A DNA stretch of 13,216 nt, from assembly GCA_016866375.1 (NCBI GenBank), contig VGMK01000041.1, positions 1-13,216 of the forward strand. The letters are read 5' to 3'. Position numbers and translations under genes: made by a program. How positions within the stretch are numbered: position 1 is the stretch's first letter; every line of letters begins with the position of its first letter. Under the pieces are notes generated by a model. It made no database searches, had not been told where the DNA came from, and was given only the letters and a program-made list of their open reading frames with translations. Source of the stretch: Bacteroidota bacterium (GTDB taxonomy: Bacteria > Bacteroidota > Bacteroidia > Flavobacteriales_D > Crocinitomicaceae). Below, piece by piece: positions 8,490 to 13,216 of the stretch.

Positions 8490-9823
8490 TAATTAAGACT
8501 TTGTTTCATGGAAAGTAATGTTTCAACGTAATACGTATGTCGCCACGGTTTTTTTACGAGGTATTTTTCCAATGTATTGTATGAATCAGGCAAATTAGGG
8601 GCAAAAAAATGACGAATATTAAGATCTTCCAATATATCCAACCAAGATGTTCCGCCTCTCGAATTCATAACGTCTTTGTGGTAATTCAATAATTTAAAAA
8701 TAAATGTCTTTTCGTCCATATTTTCGTGTAAAATTCCCACTAATTTTTGCAATCTTGGATGAACGTCCACCTCGGAAAGATTTATTTCATTGCGAATAAG
8801 TTGGCGAATTTCTCGAATTAAAGTCATACACTCCTCATTCAAAACAGTAACGGATGGTTGGGCAATGTATCGAAAAATAAAGCTCAAGTGTGATAACACA
8901 GGTTCAACTTTGAGGATAGTATGAATTTTTTGTTCTTCCGAGGGTTCATTCACTAGTCGAAGGGCTGCTGATTCAAAAATTGTTTTGTGATTTATTTCTT
9001 GATTCGGTTGTAATTCAGAAACTATACTAAAAATAGCTGCAGCAGCACCTGAATTAAATCCGAGGCTATCTTTCCAAAAGTCTTGTAGTTTTATTGACAG
9101 TTTTCGGGTGCTAAAACTCTTTATGTAATGAGAAGATAGTTTATCCCAAAACGGACTTTCTTGAAGTGTGTGCAGACTAATTGTAGGTTCTTCTGAACTC
9201 TTTACTTTCAACACGAATTGCACAATAAAGTCAATCAGGACAGATTCTAATTCCTGGAATTCTTGTAAAAGTTGAATTGAGTCAATATTTTCCCACGTGC
9301 TCGGATTAAAAGAAAAAGAACGATCGAAGAACCCCATACTTATCATCGCTCCTTTATACCTTCCCATCATACCTAAGTTGATTTGGCGCACCAAAATTCC
9401 TTTTGATTTTTCTGCACTTACAAATATTTCTTCTTGGCTTTTGGAATTGTATAGGGATCGGGCTTTGGTCATTCCCAATACACCTAATAATTCAGCATCC
9501 GCCTGTTTATTTTGGTAAAAAATATGGGTTACCAAATCCTCCATGAGGATTAGCAAACCGGCCTTGACATCAAAGTCTGATTGAAATTTTTTAAACTTTG
9601 ATTTGGCTTCATTTAGTTCATTTGCATGACTTTCGAAGATTTTTCGTAATACCTGAGAATGAAACAGATTAAAAGTTAATACTCTCAAATCATTGGCAAT
9701 AGTATTAATTTTTTCTCCGAAAATATCCTGCCCGTATTTTGTCCAAACGACTTGCATTCCAAGGGGGTCAACTGAGGACTCTTGGTTCAATTCAAGATCT
9801 GGTATGGTGAAAATACTTTTCAA
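8489..9823 (-). CDS. Unrecognised 444-aa protein, first gene of the helicase/PLD trio
   Basis: I do not recognise this protein. It is 444 residues from a TTG at 9823; an in-frame TAA lies five codons upstream and the first internal ATG is at residue 23, inside conserved-looking sequence (SSVDPLGMQVVW), so the TTG is the best start. It appears soluble and largely helical, with no signal peptide or membrane span. Features seen are a DPLG turn at 19-22, a segment rich in aromatic and hydrophobic residues that follows it, a Gly/Ala patch (GFNSGAAAAIF) near the middle, and a C-terminus with SWLDILEDL and KPWRHTYYVETLL. No Walker, nuclease, methyltransferase or HTH motif is evident. Its stop overlaps the PLD start by one base (TAATG), so it is an integral part of the operon. 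It may be a sensor, loader or specificity factor for the PLD/helicase pair; that is inference from position only. Confidence 0.8.
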   Translation of the reverse strand: MKSIFTIPDLELNQESSVDPLGMQVVWTKYGQDIFGEKINTIANDLRVLTFNLFHSQVLRKIFESHANELNEAKSKFKKFQSDFDVKAGLLILMEDLVTHIFYQNKQADAELLGVLGMTKARSLYNSKSQEEIFVSAEKSKGILVRQINLGMMGRYKGAMISMGFFDRSFSFNPSTWENIDSIQLLQEFQELESVLIDFIVQFVLKVKSSEEPTISLHTLQESPFWDKLSSHYIKSFSTRKLSIKLQDFWKDSLGFNSGAAAAIFSIVSELQPNQEINHKTIFESAALRLVNEPSEEQKIHTILKVEPVLSHLSFIFRYIAQPSVTVLNEECMTLIREIRQLIRNEINLSEVDVHPRLQKLVGILHENMDEKTFIFKLLNYHKDVMNSRGGTSWLDILEDLNIRHFFAPNLPDSYNTLEKYLVKKPWRHTYYVETLLSMKQSLN

Positions 9824-9835
9824 TCTGAATAATGA

Positions 9836-9883
9836 TTATAATGATAAATTTATTGATTCATAAATTTCCGTTTCTACATCCAT
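9836..9883 (-). CDS. Possible 15-aa leader peptide upstream of the trio
   Basis: An ATG at 9883 opens a 15-codon frame (MDVETEIYESINLSL) that ends in TAA at 9838-9836, 12 bases before the TTG start of the 444-aa gene. It overlaps the inverted repeat at 9846-9867. It could be a leader peptide that couples ribosomes to the weak TTG start, or chance. No homology is recognised. Confidence 0.2.
   Translation of the reverse strand: MDVETEIYESINLSL
9846..9867. promoter_or_regulatory. Perfect 8-bp inverted repeat upstream of the trio, operator candidate
   Basis: AAATTTAT and ATAAATTT flank the 6-base spacer TGATTC, a perfect dyad 23 bases before the TTG start of the 444-aa gene. The self-complementary ATTATAAT lies at 9835-9842, between the dyad and the gene. 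The dyad size suits a dimeric HTH repressor. AT-only arms in AT-rich DNA also occur by chance, and I found no convincing -7/-33 pair in the 154-base gap, so confidence is limited. Confidence 0.35.
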
Positions 9884-9919
9884 TCTAATCCCTCGTATTG
9901 AAATCATAATTAAACTTCA

Positions 9920-9991
9920 TTAATTCTTCCTTTTTTTCCCTTTCTTCTCCACCGCAAACAATCCAGCCGTATATTTCTCATACAATTTTAT
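9920..9991 (-). other. Out-of-frame possible C-terminal extension of the RhuM-Fic gene
   Basis: The RhuM-Fic reading frame stops at 9978 (TGA), 16 residues after its catalytic motif. In the frame one base over, the sequence from the AAAA run near 9989-9992 reads KLYEKYTAGLFAVEKKGKKRKN to a TAA at 9922-9920. Removal of one A would join the two frames into a protein of about 303 residues. The basic, protein-like character of this peptide suggests a real frameshift or sequencing indel, but it is still shorter than a full Fic C-terminus would need. Confidence 0.4.
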
Positions 9992-10832
9992 TTGTTTTGA
10001 GAAACAGAAGAAAACAGGCGGCGGCAATTCGTTTATTCCCATCGGTGAACGCATGGTTCTTGGTGATAAGATACAGTAAAACTACCGATTTCTCCTCTAT
10101 TGAAGTATAAAAATCTTGACCGTCCATTCCTTTTCCGATTTGATTGATGGCACTTTCGAATCCTTTATCCTTCTCAATTCCGAATACCTGAGAATTGAAT
10201 TCTGTTTTCATGGATTCGATCAGCTCATAATAAGAACGGAGCTCGGGGTATACAGCTTTCGCATTGGTTAATCCTGTCTTATCAAGATTCTCATTATCGT
10301 AATCGTCTAGAAGGGTCAATCCCGAAGAGAACTCTGTCAACCAGTCTAACTTCAAGCATTCTGATTTCTCTTCGATCACCCTATTTAAAATGCGAATGCC
10401 CGACTTAAGCACCTCCACTTCTTGTCCTAGTTGTTCAATTCTATTTTGATTGATCACGTAACCTCGAATCAAATATTCTCTGAGCTTCTGGGTTGCCCAT
10501 TTACGAAACTCTATTCCTACATTTGATTTTACACGATATCCAACAGATATTACAACATCCAAGTTGTACAAAGAGACTTTTCGCTCTACTTTCCGACTGC
10601 CTTCTTCCTGAACATGGCGGAATTCCCGCCATGTTGAATCTTTTTCCAGTTCACCCTCTGCATAAATATTTCTGATGTGCTCACCAATGGTTCTGCGTGC
10701 TTTATCAAAAAGTTCCATTATTTGCTGTTCCGTTACCCAAATAGTTTCAGCATTACCATCCATTACCAATTGAAATTCGGTATTGCCATGCTTGGGTTTA
10801 AAAACTACTATTTCGCTCTTTTCAATAACCAT
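9978..10832 (-). CDS. RhuM-Fic/Doc fusion, C-terminally truncated or frameshifted
   Basis: This is a 284-residue protein from an ATG at 10832. Residues about 9-125 are a RhuM (virulence RhuM family) domain: IWVTEQQIMELFDKARRTI, FRHVQEEGSR, VSLYNLDVVISVGYRV, FRKWATQKLREYLIRGY, the usual order for this DNA-binding-like family. A helical linker (about 128-160) leads to a Fic/Doc domain with HAFTDGNKR at 260-268. The Lys where AMP-transferring Fic proteins have Gly is the Doc signature; Doc phosphorylates its target. Only 16 residues follow the motif, whereas Doc-type domains normally have several more helices, and a coding-like tail continues in another frame (9920-9991). The product may therefore be inactive or altered. 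It starts 15 bases after the DUF2075 stop, so the two are likely cotranscribed. No separate antitoxin gene is seen. Domain calls are strong, activity uncertain. Confidence 0.85.
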   Translation of the reverse strand: MVIEKSEIVVFKPKHGNTEFQLVMDGNAETIWVTEQQIMELFDKARRTIGEHIRNIYAEGELEKDSTWREFRHVQEEGSRKVERKVSLYNLDVVISVGYRVKSNVGIEFRKWATQKLREYLIRGYVINQNRIEQLGQEVEVLKSGIRILNRVIEEKSECLKLDWLTEFSSGLTLLDDYDNENLDKTGLTNAKAVYPELRSYYELIESMKTEFNSQVFGIEKDKGFESAINQIGKGMDGQDFYTSIEEKSVVLLYLITKNHAFTDGNKRIAAACFLLFLKTNKIV

Positions 10833-10847
10833 TGATTCACTATTCTT

Positions 10848-12539
10848 TTATCTTGAACTCGTAATACTAAGATATTCTTTAAAATACTCCCTCAACTTCT
10901 CATCACACACATAAATATACGTTCCACGAATACCTCGTAGCATCATGGTGTGGTAGATGTTCAGGATATAGCTACGGAGTTTTTCTGGGTCATCAATTCC
11001 GTGTTTTCCCTTTTTATCTTTGTAGTTTGCCGGAATAACCTCCATGCGATTGGTGGTTTCGCTATAGGTAATCTCGGTACCGAAAATGAGTCCGGTGTAA
11101 TTAAGGTCGTAACCTTGTGTGGTATGAATACACCCAACTTCCTGAAAGGCATTTGGACTGTTAATCCAATCCTCATTAGTACTGTTCCATTTCAAAGAAA
11201 CCCCATCCAACGCGATATCCGGAACATCCGCTTTTTGTGATTTCCATTCCCATGAGTAGCCAGATAATAAACGACACAACCCAAATTCGTCCTCCTTTTC
11301 GCGCAAGGCCGCGTACAAATCTGCAAGAGAATCAAAAAGTTTTAGCTCGTAATTACTATTTTCAAAAGGAATATAGTTAGCACACGAACCATGAAGTAGG
11401 TTGTCTACAAAGGAAATGTAATCTGCACCGCCCTTAACGCGCAACTGCGATTGCAAACGCACTAGTTTAGCACTCCATTTTTTCTTGCTGAAAACTTCTT
11501 TGTTAATGTCAGACGGTTTGATGGATTGTCCCTCGTCATAAAATAATACTTGAAAAGTAGACATTTTTAAAATCCAATCTAATTCGTTTCCTTCGTGTTT
11601 ATCGAACCCAAGTCGCGCATTGGTCTCGTCGAAACTTGCAAAGTTGGTAATGTTCTTTCGTTGACGCAAACGGTGGGCTTCATCCACAATCAGAATATCA
11701 AAATGTTCTTTTGCCGCTTCCGAAGGTCCAATAACCATCGCAGAACTCAAGCCTTTTATTTGTCCAAAGACTTTTTTGAGTGTTTTTCGTAAAGATGTCA
11801 TGGGAACCACCAGGGCAATCTTTGGTTTTGGATAATTTTTGTGAAAGTTTACCACATTCAAAATCTCTTCCGCATACACATGATCAGAATCGTCGATATG
11901 ATGCGCTTGAATCTGTGTAGAAAGCAACTTCATTAAATAAACGGCCAAAATCGTCTTCCCTGTACCTGCGCCACCTTCAACGAACAAGGTTTGTTTTCCG
12001 GGTAAATTCAGGGTCTTTAGAATTTGTAACACAGATTCGTGCTGATCTGTAGTCAAGGCTTTATAGGGGCTGTATTTGAATAAATCCGAATTATCAATTC
12101 GCTGCAAAGGGTTCTTCGCATATTTTTCATTCAACAAAAAACTCCATATCCGTTGAAATAACTGCTGATAATTTTTCCGTTGGTAATAATTATGATCAAC
12201 AAGTCCGGAATTAGCATTTTGAAGTTTGTAACGGCCATCTGAGCTCATGTATTTAATCAGTTCCGATTCTACATCCAACACCGCCGATTTGTTAAACTTG
12301 TCACAGCTAATTACCAATAAATCTTTTAGTCGTTGTCTTTCTGGATTGCTTAAATGCTGTTGTATTCTATTTATGGCATTCGTAGATTCACCCACATACG
12401 CCTCACCAAGTTGATCATTTTTTATGATGTAAACGATAGGCCAAGCATTTTTCATGAATGAATTTAGGGTGTATTCCACCGCTCCTTCCTTTGTAAAGGC
12501 GTACTTGTTTATGTGTAAAGAAGGTAGAAAGTCTTCCAT
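10848..12539 (-). CDS. GIY-YIG nuclease fused to DUF2075 NTPase
   Basis: This is a 563-residue two-part protein. The N-terminal GIY-YIG-type nuclease domain (about 33-115) shows VYIIK at 36-40 and YVG at 48-50 for the GIY/YIG pair, R58 in NRIQQH, E91 as candidate metal ligand and NANSG at 108-112, so the active site looks complete. The DUF2075 part is a PIF1/SF1-like NTPase related to the Schlafen-associated helicases. It has KALTTDQHESVL (160-171), Walker A GGAGTGKT at 189-196 and Walker B VDEAH at 285-289, then further downstream FYDEGQSI, LQSQLRVKGGADYI, IHTTQGYDLNY and MMLRGIRGTYIYVCDE, matching the family order to the end. It probably acts on nucleic acid, cutting or unwinding it in an ATP-dependent way; the substrate is unknown. 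It is 49 bases downstream of the MazG-like gene and 15 bases upstream of RhuM-Fic. DUF2075 genes next to MazG-like genes are, to my knowledge, a recurring pair in defence regions. Confidence 0.9.
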   Translation of the reverse strand: MEDFLPSLHINKYAFTKEGAVEYTLNSFMKNAWPIVYIIKNDQLGEAYVGESTNAINRIQQHLSNPERQRLKDLLVISCDKFNKSAVLDVESELIKYMSSDGRYKLQNANSGLVDHNYYQRKNYQQLFQRIWSFLLNEKYAKNPLQRIDNSDLFKYSPYKALTTDQHESVLQILKTLNLPGKQTLFVEGGAGTGKTILAVYLMKLLSTQIQAHHIDDSDHVYAEEILNVVNFHKNYPKPKIALVVPMTSLRKTLKKVFGQIKGLSSAMVIGPSEAAKEHFDILIVDEAHRLRQRKNITNFASFDETNARLGFDKHEGNELDWILKMSTFQVLFYDEGQSIKPSDINKEVFSKKKWSAKLVRLQSQLRVKGGADYISFVDNLLHGSCANYIPFENSNYELKLFDSLADLYAALREKEDEFGLCRLLSGYSWEWKSQKADVPDIALDGVSLKWNSTNEDWINSPNAFQEVGCIHTTQGYDLNYTGLIFGTEITYSETTNRMEVIPANYKDKKGKHGIDDPEKLRSYILNIYHTMMLRGIRGTYIYVCDEKLREYFKEYLSITSSR

Positions 12540-12588
12540 GCTTTTTCTACTTAATTGAAGTACAATTGTCTACACGCCGCGCAGATAA

Positions 12589-12927
12589 TCATAACTCATC
12601 ATATTTCTTAGCGCTGCCTTTGGCTCTGTCAACGGGATATTTTTCGTTGTTTTTGGCGATTTTTTCGAGCACAATTTCTTTCACGTCGAGTCCGTGTTTT
12701 TCAGCTAGTAGCAAAGCATAGGCAAACACATCGGCAAGTTCTTCTTTGATTTTGGATTTATCCACTTCTTCAGAAGCTTTCACATCTTTCCAGAGAAATA
12801 CTTCGTTCAGTTCAGCTGCTTCAATGGAGAGCGCCACTGCCAAATTTTTGGAATCGTGAAATTGCTGCCAATCTCTCGCATCTCGAAACGCCACCAAGGC
12901 TTCTATTAATTCACGGATTTCGCTCAT
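12589..12927 (-). CDS. MazG-like nucleotide pyrophosphohydrolase
   Basis: This 112-residue protein belongs to the all-alpha MazG/dCTPase-like pyrophosphohydrolase family, which converts nucleoside triphosphates (often non-canonical, or dCTP-type) to monophosphates plus pyrophosphate. The metal-binding signature is complete: EAAE with E36 and E39, then EELAD with E63 and D66. Trp20 and Gln22 (DWQQFHDSKNLA) and the KYP segment (96-98) match the dCTPP1/RS21-C6-like branch, where they help bind the base. Length is normal for a single-domain member. The ATG at 12927 is supported by a good -7 element just upstream. It is the first gene of the minus-strand block, followed after 61 bases by GIY-YIG-DUF2075 (stop codon to ATG about 50). 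It may be house-cleaning or may lower nucleotide pools during infection; sequence alone does not decide. Confidence 0.9.
   Translation of the reverse strand: MSEIRELIEALVAFRDARDWQQFHDSKNLAVALSIEAAELNEVFLWKDVKASEEVDKSKIKEELADVFAYALLLAEKHGLDVKEIVLEKIAKNNEKYPVDRAKGSAKKYDEL
12885..12921. repeat. Direct repeat, copy 1 (5' end of the MazG-like gene)
   Basis: These 37 bases (codons 3-14 of the MazG-like gene) recur without mismatch at 13077-13113. Beyond them both copies continue with GGGTTAAAnATAGGGTTTTT, but copy 2 carries 18 extra bases before it. The two copies are offset by 192 bases in the same orientation. Confidence 0.95.
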
Positions 12928-12931
12928 GGGT

Positions 12932-12960
12932 TAAAGATAGGGTTTTTAGGAGAAATCAAG
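12932..12960 (-). promoter_or_regulatory. Candidate promoter of the MazG-like gene
   Basis: On the minus strand CTTG (12960-12957) is followed after 17 bases by TATCTTTA (12939-12932), close to the Bacteroidota -33 TTTG / -7 TAnnTTTG pattern at acceptable spacing. The -7 element ends four bases before the ATG, so the mRNA would be almost leaderless. It may drive the MazG, DUF2075 and RhuM-Fic genes together. The equivalent bases in the duplicate (13141-13150 region) read TATTTTTA. Confidence 0.45.
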
Positions 12961-13014
12961 AGCGATGAAAGGAAAAATTCACCCTGCTTTGCCCTTCTTA
13001 TTGCTTGGTAAGTT

Positions 13015-13137
13015 TCAATGGAAAAAAAGCATCCTACGTGTAAACCTTTGCCAAGTAGCAGCCATTTGGGTATGCAGAAACGCCACCAAGGCTTCTATTA
13101 ATTCACGGATTTCACTTCTACCACGGCAGACAGGCAC
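13015..13137 (-). pseudogene. Truncated duplicate of the MazG-like gene 5' end
   Basis: On the minus strand an in-frame GTG at 13137 opens 40 codons. They read VPVCRGR, then SEIRELIEALVAF identical to residues 2-14 of the MazG-like protein, then 20 unrelated residues to a TGA at 13017-13015. The original ATG is missing: 18 extra bases (within CTACCACGGCAGACAGGCAC) replace it. None of the metal ligands is present, so the product cannot be active. It is a recombination scar rather than a gene. Confidence 0.75.
13077..13113. repeat. Direct repeat, copy 2 (in the MazG 5' fragment)
   Basis: Exact 37-base match to 12885-12921. The rest of the 289-base right end (12928-13216) holds only the candidate promoter, this fragment and AT-rich sequence; I see no intact gene, RNA gene or terminator there. 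The window ends before the origin of the duplicated piece can be seen. Confidence 0.95.
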
Positions 13138-13216
13138 GGGTTAAAAATAGGGTTTTTGTAAAAAATAAAAGCAATTATTATAACAGTTTTAGATTTCCAT
13201 CCCCCTCATAAACCGT

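Noticed and set aside
2933..9823. Naming the trio DISARM
   Set aside because: There is no DUF1998 (DrmB) protein, no DrmA helicase and no methylase; only the general helicase-plus-PLD theme is shared.
1..13216. CRISPR array, tRNA or rRNA genes
   Set aside because: No regularly spaced repeats and no cloverleaf or rRNA-like segments were seen on reading through.

Overview
The window looks like chromosomal DNA from a member of the Bacteroidota, probably a flavobacterium-like lineage. The DNA is AT-rich and Shine-Dalgarno sites are weak or absent. Two likely start regions carry a TAnnTTT(G/A)-type -7 element very close to the ATG. The families present (RhuM-Fic and Bro-N-Fic fusions, GIY-YIG-DUF2075, small basic 'RSRYYYQTRGKYRRK' proteins) are ones I associate with that phylum. 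This is inference; there is no rRNA or other marker gene to settle it.

Layout. Positions 166-1419 (+) encode a secreted DNA/RNA non-specific endonuclease with a C-terminal OB-like domain. Positions 1441-1788 (-) hold a small basic protein gene, and 1870-2751 (+) a Bro-N/Fic fusion. A decayed 3' fragment of a second small basic gene lies at 2774-2890. From 2933 to 12927 everything is on the minus strand. In transcription order these genes are a MazG-like nucleotide pyrophosphohydrolase (12927-12589), a GIY-YIG-DUF2075 nuclease/NTPase (12539-10848), a RhuM-Fic/Doc fusion that ends early (10832-9978), and a very tightly packed trio: an unrecognised 444-aa protein (9823-8489), a two-HKD phospholipase D-type nuclease (8489-6534) and a 1199-aa SNF2-type helicase (6532-2933). 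The right end (12928-13216) has no intact gene but carries a broken second copy of the 5' end of the MazG gene.

Interpretation. The minus-strand block reads as an anti-phage/accessory island. The trio is joined by a TAATG stop/start overlap and a one-base gap, so its products are probably made in fixed proportion and act together. A DNA translocase plus a PLD nuclease plus a third protein is the general design of restriction-like defence systems, but no methyltransferase is visible, so self-recognition must work in another way. The MazG/DUF2075/RhuM-Fic genes form a second, looser group upstream. A duplicated gene fragment lies at each edge (the small-gene remnant beside the helicase 3' end, the MazG 5' fragment on the right), which is what a segment inserted by recombination often leaves. 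The best candidate for something undescribed is the 444-aa/PLD/helicase trio, and within it the 444-aa protein, for which I cannot name a family.
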